DNA of 39,945 bases from Dehalococcoidia bacterium (GCA_021295915.1 JAGWBK010000007.1:1-39945); one strand, 5' to 3'; counted from the first letter of the stretch, positions 7,515 to 15,687 are shown. Translations and numbers: made by a program. Notes: a model not told the origin generated them from the letters alone.

Positions 7515-7988
7515 ATGGACAAACCGAAGACCATATACCTGGCCAATCCTTATGGCTTCTCGGCACAGCAGAAGGAGAAGCTGCTTCCAGACATCATTGC
7601 AGCTATTGAATCTCTGGGGCTGGAGGTCTGGGAGCCCTTCTCGCGTAACAACCAGGTGTACTTCTCAGTACCCGGCTGGGCGTATCAGATAGGGCAGGCC
7701 GATTACAGGGATGTGCGGGACTCCGATGCGATCTTCGCTGTCGTCAATGCGGTACCACCCGACGAAGGCGTCATGGTCGAGCTTGGAATGGCCATAGCGC
7801 TGGGAAAGCCGACGTTCCTCTTCAGAGACGACTTCCGTCGCGTGACCGACAGCGAGGAGTATCCACTGAACCTGATGCTCTTCACCGGCCTGCCGGAGAA
7901 GAATTGGCAGGACTTCTATTACACGTCCATCGAAGAGATTGGCGATCCTGACAAAGCGCTCGCGAGGTGGGCAGCCGGACTTCAGTAG
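7515..7988 (+). CDS. Nucleoside 2-deoxyribosyltransferase-fold protein
   Basis: 157-aa protein. It opens with the family reading KTIYLANPYGFS, has a middle strand with RDSDAIFAVVNAVPPDEG, and then VELGMAIALGKPTFLF, where Glu89 is the expected catalytic Glu. True family members cleave the N-glycosidic bond of deoxynucleosides, but many short members are uncharacterised and the wider superfamily includes NAD- or nucleotide-cleaving effectors. A perfect TTGACA at 7470-7475 overlaps the stop codon of the preceding gene; a weak AGATTA follows after 17 nt, so it may have its own promoter. It could be a housekeeping nucleotide-salvage enzyme or a third member of the ATPase/DUF4276 cluster. Confidence 0.85.
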   Translation: MDKPKTIYLANPYGFSAQQKEKLLPDIIAAIESLGLEVWEPFSRNNQVYFSVPGWAYQIGQADYRDVRDSDAIFAVVNAVPPDEGVMVELGMAIALGKPTFLFRDDFRRVTDSEEYPLNLMLFTGLPEKNWQDFYYTSIEEIGDPDKALARWAAGLQ

Positions 7989-8108
7989 CCCCCTTTCAGT
8001 AGCCCCCTTAAGGTGACGCTTTCGTTACCCCCTCTCCCTCAGGGCTGAGAGGGGTAGGTAAACTGGCAATTCGTTCGTCCTGAGCTTGTCGAAGGACATC
8101 CCATTCCC

Positions 8109-8137
8109 CTGGATTCCGGCCTCCGCCGGAATGACGA
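8109..8137. repeat. 29-nt palindromic repeat, copy 1
   Basis: Identical over 29 nt to 8223-8251. The centre ATTCCGGC-ctcc-GCCGGAAT is an 8-bp hairpin with a 4-nt loop, followed by GACGA. It lies within the GGGGTAGGTA/TACCTACCCC inverted repeat. Confidence 0.85.
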
Positions 8138-8222
8138 TCTGCGAATACCTACCCCTGTAAGCTCCCTAAGGGTGAGGGTGAATAGGTTAAGTCCCAAGCT
8201 ACCTTGCGCCAGCCCATCCCCT

Positions 8223-8251
8223 CTGGATTCCGGCCTCCGCCGGAATGACGA
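8223..8251. repeat. 29-nt palindromic repeat, copy 2
   Basis: Exact second copy of the element at 8109-8137, in the same orientation. It lies just beyond the 3' end of the minus-strand oxidoreductase gene (8274). Confidence 0.85.
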
Positions 8252-8273
8252 GCCGAATTTAGAGATGGTCTCC

Positions 8274-9370
8274 CTAAGCTGGCGGCTCTGCCTCGATCAG
8301 GGACTTCAGCACCGGGATGACGTCAGAAGCAACTCGGCTGCATTCCTCGACATGCGGAAATCCTGACAGGATGAACTCATCTATCCCGAGTCTCCAGTAG
8401 CCCAGCAACTCGTTTGCCACCTGTTCAGGGTCGCCCACTATAGCCGTGCCGCAGTTGACCCTCACCGTGGAGATGCCGTTCCATAAGTGGGCTCCGACCC
8501 TGTGGTCTTCGACGACCCTGGCCTGTGCGCGCTGACCGACCATGGCGGTTCCGGCGAACGCAGAGCTTCGCTGCTCCCTGACCGCAGACGCTGCCTGGGA
8601 CAGCAGCTCCACGCCTCTGCCTCAGTATCCCTAACGACAAGGTGCGTACGCATACCGAAGCTGCCTGTTCGCCCTGACTCAGCGAACTTAACCCTCGCAC
8701 GGTCGAAGAATGGTCCCAGTACGTCCTGGGGAAGAATCCAGGCGAGGTAGACGTCCGATTGTCTTCCTGCAAGACCAAGCGCCGCGTCGGATGCTCCGCC
8801 GAGATAGAACTTCGGCCCATCGCCGACTGGACCCGGAGAGCAGAAGGCTCCATTCAACCTGACGTGTTCGCCTTCAAACGACTTGGGCTCCGGAGACTCC
8901 CAGAGTGTGCGACAGGCGGCAATGAACTCCTCCGCGCGAGCGTATCGGTGTTCATGGTCGCTCTCCTCGCCAAGGCGCTCGAAGTCGCCCTGGATTCCAC
9001 CAGGGACTATGTTGATGTCGATGCGACCCCCGCTGATCTGGTCGAGAGTAGCCGCCATCTGCGCGAAAAGACCAGGCGAGATGAACCCCGGCCGCAGCGC
9101 GATCAGGAATCTTATTCTGCTCGTGACCGCTGCCAGCGCGGTTGCCATGGTCCAGGTCTCAGCCAGGGGCTCGCCTTCATCGAACAGACCGTTGGCGAAT
9201 CTCGTAGGTATGAGCAGTGAGTAGTAACCTTCGTCCTCGGCTGTCTGGACCACATCACGCAGGTAATCAAACGTGGGAGGTCGCTCGGCCTGAACGGTGC
9301 CGATGTGTGCACCGTCGCCATCTATCGGAATGAACCACGAAAACTTGGCTTCAGGACGGGTCTCAGTCAC
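8274..9370 (-). pseudogene. LLM-class flavin-dependent oxidoreductase, frameshifted
   Basis: Luciferase-like TIM-barrel monooxygenase related to alkanesulfonate monooxygenase (SsuD). The first 260 or so residues (GYYSLLIPTRF, TSRIRFLIALRPGFISPGLFAQMAATLDQISGGRIDINIVPGG) are in one frame. The C-terminal part (AFAGTAMVGQRAQA, TAIVGDPEQVANELLGYWRLGIDEFILSGFPHVEE) is in another. The switch is near 8609-8611: adding one G after TGG gives a continuous AEAW-ELL reading, so one base is missing, either a real mutation or a homopolymer error. The GTG start at 9370 has a GAGGAG site 6 nt upstream. It follows the enolase-superfamily gene by 25 nt and is the last gene of a three-gene operon. It would use reduced flavin and O2 to attack an organic substrate that cannot be identified. 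Confidence 0.85.
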
Positions 9371-9395
9371 TCGTCTCTCCTCATAGTCTGTCGGT

Positions 9396-10511
9396 CTAGT
9401 CCCACACCCGGCCGAACCGCTCTACCAGGTCCCAGGCCAGCTCCGCACCCAGTCCTAGCGTGTCTGTAAGATACAGGTGTCCGTCTTCAACACGCTCGCG
9501 CGGTGTGAGCAGGTCGGCTCGCCAGTCGGTCTCGTATACGGCGTGCTCGAGTGGCATCGAATTAGGAACGGCCGCGGTCGCGTGGCCGCTCGCCAACAGC
9601 GAAACCGGCCCGGACGGACTGTGCATCGAGAACCCTTTACCCTTCGCACCTGTCGAACGACCTATGGTCACAGCCTCAGCAGCCCCGCCGCAGTATTTGA
9701 CATCAGGCATGACTATCGAAACCGCGTTGGAGTCCAGAATACTGTCGAAGAAATCGACACCGTAGCCGGACTCGCCTCCCGCCACAGGCATCGGCGCCCA
9801 TCGCGCGATGGCGGCAAGGTCTTCGGGGTCAGACGTCGGCTGAACGGGTTCCTCGAACCAGCCCACGTTGAGCTTTGCAAGCTCCTCCACTACCAGCGGG
9901 GCAGTATCTCGCTCAAATCTGCTGTGACAGTCGACCAACACAGTCGCATCGACGCCCACAGCCTCCCGGACTGCGCGGACCCTTGCCAGACCGGCGCCTG
10001 CTTCGTCCAGGATTCGGTCAGGAGACGATGGCGGACTGACCTCGTCGAAGGGCGCACACTTGAAGACCCTGAATCCTGCGCTCGCCGCCCTCTCCGCCAT
10101 CCGTCCGAAGTCGGCTGGTGTCCGGTCGGTTGCGAACAGCGATCTGTTGATGTTCGCGTAGAGTTGGACTTTCTCAGTAGCCTTCGCTCCCAGGTACTCG
10201 CCCAGGCTGACACCCGATCGCATCGCACACAGCTGCGCTACTGCGGTCCGCAGTCCGCTAACTGCCGTTCCCGAGGTTTGGTCGCGACGCAATGCGTCTG
10301 AAGTCAGTCCAAGAAGCGCCTCTAATTCCGACTCGTCTGACACCTCTTCATCGCTCAGCACCGAGGCCATGCCTTTCAGCGCCTCCGCAACCTGCCGGGA
10401 GCCGATCTCAGCAGTGGTCGAGTTTCCCTCGCCATCCGATAGCACTGCGAACACCCAGGTCGTGTTGGCCGTAACGGTAACTGATGCGAATTTCTCGAGG
10501 GTTAGGTTCAT
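9396..10511 (-). CDS. Enolase-superfamily (mandelate racemase/muconate lactonizing type) enzyme
   Basis: 371 aa. Acid-sugar dehydratase or racemase-like enzymes of this family abstract a proton alpha to a carboxylate using Mg2+. Metal ligands are visible as VDCHSR (Asp194), GWFEEP (Glu220/221) and GGES (Glu247). The C-terminal half carries MPDVKYCGG (Asp270, Lys272) and SMHSPSGPV (His297), the likely general acid/base. Lys151 lies in VFKCAPF. It starts 14 nt after the upstream oxidoreductase with a GGGGAG site, and the second oxidoreductase follows by 25 nt. SAR202 genomes are reported to be rich in exactly these enolase and flavin-oxidoreductase paralogues. The substrate is unknown. Confidence 0.9.
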   Translation of the reverse strand: MNLTLEKFASVTVTANTTWVFAVLSDGEGNSTTAEIGSRQVAEALKGMASVLSDEEVSDESELEALLGLTSDALRRDQTSGTAVSGLRTAVAQLCAMRSGVSLGEYLGAKATEKVQLYANINRSLFATDRTPADFGRMAERAASAGFRVFKCAPFDEVSPPSSPDRILDEAGAGLARVRAVREAVGVDATVLVDCHSRFERDTAPLVVEELAKLNVGWFEEPVQPTSDPEDLAAIARWAPMPVAGGESGYGVDFFDSILDSNAVSIVMPDVKYCGGAAEAVTIGRSTGAKGKGFSMHSPSGPVSLLASGHATAAVPNSMPLEHAVYETDWRADLLTPRERVEDGHLYLTDTLGLGAELAWDLVERFGRVWD

Positions 10512-10525
10512 GGCTCCCCAGGGGG

Positions 10526-11473
10526 CTAGCCCTGCTGTACTTCTGCAAGCAGCTTCAGCGTTCGTGCGTCAGTGTCTGGATCATCGCCTGCTGGAACGGG
10601 TGTGAGCAGCACTTCGGACGCTCCCCAATCGAATATAGTCTGGATACGCTCAGCGACCGCCGTCTCGTCTCCAGCGATTAGCACCTCATCCAGCATTTCG
10701 TTGGTCCATCCCGAATCGGGAGTACCTTCAAAGCCCGCCTCTGCGAACATATTCGCGTAGAACGGAATGCTGGGGAAGTAGCCGAGTCTGGCTCTCACAC
10801 CGTCTCTTGCCGCGTCGAGGTCATCTGTGACGCACACCGGAGCATGAGCAATCAACGGCGGCACATCCCGCCCGGCAGACTCTGCCCCTCGATTCAGGGC
10901 AGGCACGGCGGTGTCCCTCAGGTAGAAGTGCGGGCACACCCAGCTTATCGCGCCGTCGGACAGCTCACCGCAGGTCTCGAATGCTCCAGGACGAAGTGCG
11001 GAAGCCATGATCGGTACGTCTACCGGGTTGGCAATCGAGGAGTTCGCAGAGTACCAGCGTCCCTCGAACTCGACCGCGCCAGTGTGCATCAGCGATCGCA
11101 GTATATGCAGATACTCCCTCAGGTGGCCTATGGGGGCACGAAAGTCCACCCCGAAGGTGCTTATCATGCCCGCCTTGTGACTCGGTCCGACGCCCAGTCT
11201 GAATCGCCCCGGTGCAAGGCTGTCTATGACCTGCACCTGCTGGACGAGTGTGACTGGATGGCGTGACCACGTCTGTACGATAGACGTGCCGAGTTTGATC
11301 TCATCCGTTACGGCTGCTGCTGCGGCGAGTACGGTCACCGCCTCGCCCCCGCCTCCGCTTGACGTGAGCCATGCGCACCCGATTCCAATCTCGTCAAGAT
11401 GCTTGATCCTGTCGACGGCCACCTGCGCGTTCGGTGCCGTCACTGAGACTCCAATCACATTCTGCTCGCCCAT
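10526..11473 (-). CDS. LLM-class flavin- or F420-dependent oxidoreductase
   Basis: 315-aa luciferase-like TIM-barrel protein. Readings include GCAWLTSSGGGGEAVTVLAAAAAVTDEIKLGTSIVQTWSRHP (split over residues 33-75), then DSLAPGRFRLGVGPSHKAGM and FGVDFRAPIGHLREYLHILR. These resemble F420-dependent methylene-H4MPT-reductase-like and other type II luciferase-like enzymes, so F420 or FMN are both possible. It starts with ATG at 11473 after a GGGGAG site and heads the operon with the enolase-family enzyme and a second oxidoreductase. Divergent from the PAC2 gene over 92 bp. It probably catalyses a redox step on the same substrate as its partners. Confidence 0.9.
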   Translation of the reverse strand: MGEQNVIGVSVTAPNAQVAVDRIKHLDEIGIGCAWLTSSGGGGEAVTVLAAAAAVTDEIKLGTSIVQTWSRHPVTLVQQVQVIDSLAPGRFRLGVGPSHKAGMISTFGVDFRAPIGHLREYLHILRSLMHTGAVEFEGRWYSANSSIANPVDVPIMASALRPGAFETCGELSDGAISWVCPHFYLRDTAVPALNRGAESAGRDVPPLIAHAPVCVTDDLDAARDGVRARLGYFPSIPFYANMFAEAGFEGTPDSGWTNEMLDEVLIAGDETAVAERIQTIFDWGASEVLLTPVPAGDDPDTDARTLKLLAEVQQG

Positions 11474-11553
11474 AGGTCTCCCCTAATCGTGTACAAAGCC
11501 AACGTCAGGCGAGCCGAGTATATCACGACGCTGACACCCGAAAGCCATCATGT

Positions 11554-11559
11554 TAAACT
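11554..11559 (+). promoter_or_regulatory. -10 element giving a predicted leaderless start for the PAC2 gene
   Basis: TAAACT is followed by 6 nt (gccctc) and the ATG at 11566, so the mRNA probably begins at the start codon. No Shine-Dalgarno fits in the gap. Same hexamer as upstream of nadK and the HpcH/HpaI gene. Confidence 0.5.
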
Positions 11560-11565
11560 GCCCTC

Positions 11566-12459
11566 ATGGATAGCTTGATCGAACACGAATCACCCAACCC
11601 GAAACTTCCTACGATGATAGTGGCGTTCGCCGGTTGGCCCGATGCGGCCGAAGCCGCAACCAGGGCAATCCGGTACCTAGTCCGCAAGCTCCCGGCTAAG
11701 AAATTTGCCGAGATCGACCCCGAAGAGTTCTACGACTTCACCGTTACACGCCCGCACACGAGGATCGACCGTCGTGGCAAGCGCGTCATCAGGTGGCCCA
11801 GGAACGACTTCTACTACTTCGAAGGTGAGGACGAGAGCCGCAATCTGCTCCTGTTCATAGGGACAGAGCCTAACCTGCGCTGGCGGGCCTACTCCAACAT
11901 CATCACCGACATCGCAAGGAGAAGTGAAGTAGACGTCGTTATCTCCCTGGGGGCCCTGCTCGATGCAGTGCCACACACGCGCGAGCCCAGAGTGACAGGC
12001 CGCGCAAGCTCCGCAACCCTGACCGGCAAGGTCAAGTGGCTCGGTATCCAGAACTCCGGATACCAGGGCCCAACGGGCATTCACACTGCCTTCACGGAGG
12101 CCTGCAGTCAGCACGGACTGGAGCACGCCAGCATCTGGGGACACAGTCCGCACTATGTGGAAACGTCTCCGAATCCGAGGGTAAGCCTCGCTCTCCTGGA
12201 AAAGCTACGGAGCCTGGTCGACTTCGACGTCGACCTCAAGGAGCTAGATCTCGCGGGAGAAGCGTTCGAAGAAGACGTCACAAAGGCAATTGCCAAACGT
12301 TCCGACGTGAGTTCCTACGTAACGAAACTCGAACGCCGCTACGACGCGTCTAATCGTCCTGACGATGATGAGATGCCCGACGCCGACGACATGGTGAGGG
12401 AGCTCGAGCAGTTCCTGCGCAGCCAGCATCGCCAGTCTGACCAGCAGAGCGACACGTGA
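11566..12459 (+). CDS. PAC2 family protein
   Basis: 297 aa of the PAC2 (proteasome assembly chaperone 2-like) family. Hallmarks are the opening MIVAFAGWPDAAEAATRAI, the reading LLLFIGTEPNLRWRAYS, VVISLGALLDAVPHTREPRVTG, and SIWGHSPHYVETSPNPRVSLALLEKL. Bacterial members occur widely in Actinobacteria and Chloroflexota, are soluble, and have no settled function. The last 60 residues are acidic and charged and probably disordered. It is followed after 1 nt by an alpha/beta hydrolase, so the two are co-transcribed. Confidence 0.92.
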   Translation: MDSLIEHESPNPKLPTMIVAFAGWPDAAEAATRAIRYLVRKLPAKKFAEIDPEEFYDFTVTRPHTRIDRRGKRVIRWPRNDFYYFEGEDESRNLLLFIGTEPNLRWRAYSNIITDIARRSEVDVVISLGALLDAVPHTREPRVTGRASSATLTGKVKWLGIQNSGYQGPTGIHTAFTEACSQHGLEHASIWGHSPHYVETSPNPRVSLALLEKLRSLVDFDVDLKELDLAGEAFEEDVTKAIAKRSDVSSYVTKLERRYDASNRPDDDEMPDADDMVRELEQFLRSQHRQSDQQSDT

Positions 12460-12460
12460 G

Positions 12461-13336
12461 ATGGCGATAGCCCAGGCCACGGATTCTCACATATCGGTCA
12501 ACGGCAACTCGTTCCACTTCCGCAACTGGGGAGGTGAGGGCCAGGCAGTAGTGCTGGTACATGGGCTCGCCTCCAACTGCCGCATTTGGGACCTGGTAGC
12601 GCCAATTCTGTGCCAGCAGTTCCGAGTGGTGGCCATTGACCAGCGGGGCCACGGCGAGTCGTTCAAGCCAGATTCGGGTTACGACTTCGCGACGGTTGTA
12701 TCTGATCTCCACGGTTTCATGAATGCACTGGAGATCTCCAACCCTGTTATCGTCGGTCACTCATGGGGTGGTGACGTCGCCTTGGAATACGCGGTTGCTC
12801 ACCCCGGCCTCGTGCGAGGACTCTGCTTCGTCGACGGCGGTACCATAGAGATCTCAGGTAGACCTGACTGGACGCTTGAAGATGCCAGGCGCGAAATGGC
12901 GCCTCCACTTTGGACCGGAGTCACTCTTGAGGCTTTCCGGGAGCGCCTGCGCAACCGCTGGCTCAAAGACGATCGCCCCGAGGTCGAGCAGATAGTGTTG
13001 GCCAACTTCGACGTGAACGAAGACGGCACCATTGCCTCCAGGCTCAGCCGCAGCAACCACTTGAACATCATCGATGCGCTCTGGGACCACAAACCCTCGG
13101 AGCTGTATCCCAAGGTGGACTGCCCGGTGCTTCTCATGCCCGCGAGGCAGAAGGATGACACGTCTCCGCAGGCGAGGCGATGGCGGCGCGAAGAGTCTAT
13201 TGCGAGGGCTGAGTCACGCCTTCCCACAGCCAAAACGGTGTGGATGGAGGACAGCATCCACGATGTACCCCTTCAGCGACCGGAACTGGTAGCGTCCACA
13301 ATCGCCGATCACATAACGGGCGGATTCTTCGGTTAG
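12461..13336 (+). CDS. Alpha/beta hydrolase
   Basis: 291-aa single-domain hydrolase. The oxyanion segment is VHGLASNCRIWD (33-44). AIDQRGHGES (58-67) precedes the nucleophile elbow GHSWGG (99-104, Ser101). The late His lies in EDSIHDVPLQRPE. Residues 130-190 form a cap. The gene starts 1 nt after the PAC2 stop codon, implying translational coupling. Its substrate could be an ester, epoxide or C-C bond (meta-cleavage product); the sequence does not decide. It ends 12 nt from the convergent CBS gene. Confidence 0.9.
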   Translation: MAIAQATDSHISVNGNSFHFRNWGGEGQAVVLVHGLASNCRIWDLVAPILCQQFRVVAIDQRGHGESFKPDSGYDFATVVSDLHGFMNALEISNPVIVGHSWGGDVALEYAVAHPGLVRGLCFVDGGTIEISGRPDWTLEDARREMAPPLWTGVTLEAFRERLRNRWLKDDRPEVEQIVLANFDVNEDGTIASRLSRSNHLNIIDALWDHKPSELYPKVDCPVLLMPARQKDDTSPQARRWRREESIARAESRLPTAKTVWMEDSIHDVPLQRPELVASTIADHITGGFFG

Positions 13337-13348
13337 GCTCGACTTCGA

Positions 13349-13750
13349 CTAAGCCAGCTCGCTTCCTAACACCAGGTCGCGAAGGGTCACAATTCCCACC
13401 GGGTTACGGTCGTAGTCCACTACGGTTGCCCTGGATATGTCGAACCGCACCAGCAGGCGCACCGCGTACCTGGCCAGCATCTCCGAAGGCAGGGTTAATA
13501 CGGGCTTGGACATGATTTCATAAACGTTCACCCGGTCCGGGGAGCGATTCGGGGCAATCACGTTGCGGGCGATGTCCGACACCACCACCATGCCGATCTC
13601 GTCCGTATCGTCCCTTCGGTTAACGACCAGGGAGCTGACGCTGTGCCTCTGCATGAGAGCTATGGCTTCGGAAACGGTCGCCAGGCCGTCGATGCTGTGA
13701 ACCTCGGCGGTCATCACGTCTTCCACTCGCGTCTGCCGCGGCCGGTTCAT
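13349..13750 (-). CDS. Tandem CBS-domain protein
   Basis: 133-aa protein made only of two CBS motifs. The first (about 10-62) reads VEDVMTAEVHSIDGLATVSEAIALM and ends GMVVVSDIARNV. The second (about 75-130) reads YEIMSKPVLTLPSEMLARYA and ends PVGIVTLRDLV. Such pairs bind adenosine nucleotides and gate transporters or enzymes. It overlaps the PII-like gene by 4 bp (ATGA) and is the last gene of the DUF1538 operon, so it is probably a cytosolic regulator of that transport system. Confidence 0.93.
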   Translation of the reverse strand: MNRPRQTRVEDVMTAEVHSIDGLATVSEAIALMQRHSVSSLVVNRRDDTDEIGMVVVSDIARNVIAPNRSPDRVNVYEIMSKPVLTLPSEMLARYAVRLLVRFDISRATVVDYDRNPVGIVTLRDLVLGSELA

Positions 13751-14097
13751 ATCTCCAGCTCCAACTCTTTGTGGAAGGTGGGCAGTTGTGTGACCAGACC
13801 CACCGCGTCCTCGATATCCAACTGGAAGGCTATGCCGGCTCCGGGTTCTTCATCGAAGTTGGCGGCTTCGCCTATGCGCTCCAGGATGTCCCGGGCCCTC
13901 TGTTCCACGACCAGGAACATGATGATGTCCCGCATGGTCGCCAGACCTAGGCCGAAGAAGGTCCTGTCAGGCACCAGGCCCTCGCCCCGTACGCTGTTGA
14001 CGATGGTCGCACCGGTCGCGCCACCGGCCCGTGCAGCATCGATGACCACCTCAGTCTTGTCGTCGTTGACCAGGGCGATAATCAGCTTAAGTCTCAT
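13747..14097 (-). CDS. PII-like (GlnB-fold) regulatory protein
   Basis: 116 aa. It opens with MRLKLIIALVNDDKTEVVIDAARAGGATGATIVNSVRGEG (residues 1-40, shown in part by motif), the PII core strand-helix-strand, followed by a short T-loop region. It lacks the Tyr-containing T-loop reading of classical GlnB/GlnK. PII proteins are trimers that bind ATP/ADP and often sit on membrane transporters. Overlaps of 4 bp on both sides, with DUF1538 upstream and CBS downstream, tie it to the antiporter-like operon rather than nitrogen control. This start matches the overlap. Confidence 0.85.
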   Translation of the reverse strand: MRLKLIIALVNDDKTEVVIDAARAGGATGATIVNSVRGEGLVPDRTFFGLGLATMRDIIMFLVVEQRARDILERIGEAANFDEEPGAGIAFQLDIEDAVGLVTQLPTFHKELELEI

Positions 14098-14885
14098 GTG
14101 TCATCCAGCTTGCGTTCACTGTCTGGAGGCTGCTGACCCCGCCTCTTGCTCCACCAGGACGATGTAATGGCATACGCCAGCACGGACATTATAGGAAAGA
14201 CGCTGGCGAAAGCAATCAGCCCGAAACCGTCAATGAGGGGACTTCGGCCCGGAATGGTAGCCGCCAGCCCCAATCCCAGAGCGGCCACAACCGGCACCGT
14301 CACTGTGGAGGTCGTGACTCCTCCGCTATCGTAAGCCAGCGGCACGATGGCCCTGCTGGACCGGAAGGTCTGCACGATGACGATGACGTAGGCCGCAATG
14401 ATGTACCAGGGAAGAGGAGTACCAGTCACGATTCTGAAACAGCCCAGCGACACTCCCACCGACACTCCGATCGCCACCACCAGCCTCAATCCCCAGGCCC
14501 GGACGGCTCCGCCGGATACCTCTTCGGCCTTCAGCGACACGGCAATCAAGGAGGGTTCGGCCACCGTGGTGGCAAAGCCTATCGCTGCGGCGAAGGCGTA
14601 CACGAGCCAATAGTCCCGCCAGTCGACATCAGAGGCCGCGCCAACTTCCCCGTTCGTCACCGAGTCGGTGAGTTGCCGGGCCATGGTCTCCCCGATTGGG
14701 AAGAGCGCCTGCTCCAATCCGACGAGAAACAGCGCCAGTCCCAGCAGTACGAGCACGAAACCCACCACTACCCGGCGTGGGTTGGGGAGGCGTCGTCTTA
14801 ACACCGCTACCTGGAAGATGATAAGCACCGCCGCGATAGGGATCACGTCCCGAAAAGTGGTACCCAGTGTGTTGAGTAGTTCCAT
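14094..14885 (-). CDS. DUF1538 membrane protein (second subunit)
   Basis: 263 aa with about seven hydrophobic segments. DUF1538 signatures are [38 protein letters not shown] and [23 protein letters not shown]. It is paralogous to the next gene upstream and probably forms a heteromer with it. From memory, a DUF1538 pair from Halomonas was reported as a two-component Na+(Li+,K+)/H+ antiporter (UmpAB); that makes ion exchange the leading guess. The ATG at 14885 is 28 nt after the first paralogue; the 3' end overlaps the PII-like gene as ATGA. Confidence 0.9.
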   Translation of the reverse strand: MELLNTLGTTFRDVIPIAAVLIIFQVAVLRRRLPNPRRVVVGFVLVLLGLALFLVGLEQALFPIGETMARQLTDSVTNGEVGAASDVDWRDYWLVYAFAAAIGFATTVAEPSLIAVSLKAEEVSGGAVRAWGLRLVVAIGVSVGVSLGCFRIVTGTPLPWYIIAAYVIVIVQTFRSSRAIVPLAYDSGGVTTSTVTVPVVAALGLGLAATIPGRSPLIDGFGLIAFASVFPIMSVLAYAITSSWWSKRRGQQPPDSERKLDDT

Positions 14886-14913
14886 GTTATATATGTCCAG
14901 CTTTAAGCTGGCG

Positions 14914-15687
14914 TCAGGTCACCATTCCGTATCCGAGTACGCAGATCATGGGCGTCAGGCTGGCAAACGCGATGAGCCCGAAGCCATCAACCATGGGGTT
15001 ACGTCCCCTGATGGACCTCGCCAGCCCAACCCCCAGCGCAGTAACGAGCGGCACCGTGATCGTGCTGGTGGTCACGCCCCCTGAGTCATAAGCTATGCCG
15101 ATTATCTCGTCGGGAGCGAACACAGTCATAACCGTCACCAGCACGTAGCCGCCTATTATCAGCCAGTGAACCGGCCAGCCCTTGATGATGCGGAAGATCC
15201 CAAGGACGATGGCTATGCCCACGGAGAAGGCCACCACCAATCGCAGTTCCAGGGCATATGAGCCTCGCGCCGAGTCGCTGTCGAGAATGGCGCCCGCTTC
15301 AGCCGCCACCTCAGCCGCCTCATCGGCGATGGCAATCAGCGCAGGCTCGGCCACGGTCGTTCCGAAACCCAGGCAAAAGGAAAAGGCCAGTAGAGCCACC
15401 AGGCTGCCCTTGCTGGCAAAGGCCCATGCCAGGTCTTCACCCAGGGGAAAGAGCCCGCTTTCTAGTCCCTGGATGAACAGGCCCAGCCCCACCATCACGC
15501 ACACCAGGCCAACGGCCACGTTAGCGATGTCGGGAAATGGCTGCCGCAGAACCACTATCTGGAAGAAGGCGATGACCAGGACAATGGGGGTCAGGTCGCG
15601 CAGCGAGTCCGCCATTCGCCGCGCCATTGGAAACAGGAACCGGGCCGATTCCCTGGCCCACATCCTTTTGGTCTGTCTTACTAACAC
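14914..15687 (-). CDS. DUF1538 membrane protein (first subunit)
   Basis: 257 aa. Readings [46 protein letters not shown] and [21 protein letters not shown] repeat the DUF1538 motifs of its partner. A loop insert rich in acidic and small residues follows AEPALIAIA. The GTG at 15687 is the longest sensible start, but internal ATGs at codons 9, 21 and 25 (the last just before DSLRDLTP) are possible, because the homologous part begins near there. First gene of the four-gene operon DUF1538-DUF1538-PII-CBS. Inferred to be one half of a cation/proton antiporter. Confidence 0.88.
   Translation of the reverse strand: MLVRQTKRMWARESARFLFPMARRMADSLRDLTPIVLVIAFFQIVVLRQPFPDIANVAVGLVCVMVGLGLFIQGLESGLFPLGEDLAWAFASKGSLVALLAFSFCLGFGTTVAEPALIAIADEAAEVAAEAGAILDSDSARGSYALELRLVVAFSVGIAIVLGIFRIIKGWPVHWLIIGGYVLVTVMTVFAPDEIIGIAYDSGGVTTSTITVPLVTALGVGLARSIRGRNPMVDGFGLIAFASLTPMICVLGYGMVT

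Larger units (their letters stand above)
7981..8251. repeat. Intergenic palindromic repeat region
   Basis: Several repeated structures are packed here. (1) A 14-nt unit, ttcagtagccccct, is tandemly duplicated at 7981-8008, the first copy overlapping the preceding stop codon. (2) A hairpin with arms 8026-8036 and 8047-8056 (one bulged C) could end transcription of the upstream gene. (3) GTCCT/AGGAC bound an imperfect palindrome at 8077-8097. (4) GGGGTAGGTA at 8051-8060 is exactly inverted at 8146-8155. (5) A 29-nt element occurs twice, at 8109-8137 and 8223-8251. Short palindromes of this kind are common as dispersed, non-coding repeats in environmental genomes. No coding potential was seen. 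Confidence 0.75.

Noticed and set aside
9477-10301. Long plus-strand reading frame of 274 codons
   Set aside because: It lies opposite the enolase-superfamily gene, whose catalytic residues and motifs are clear on the minus strand; the plus reading has no family resemblance.
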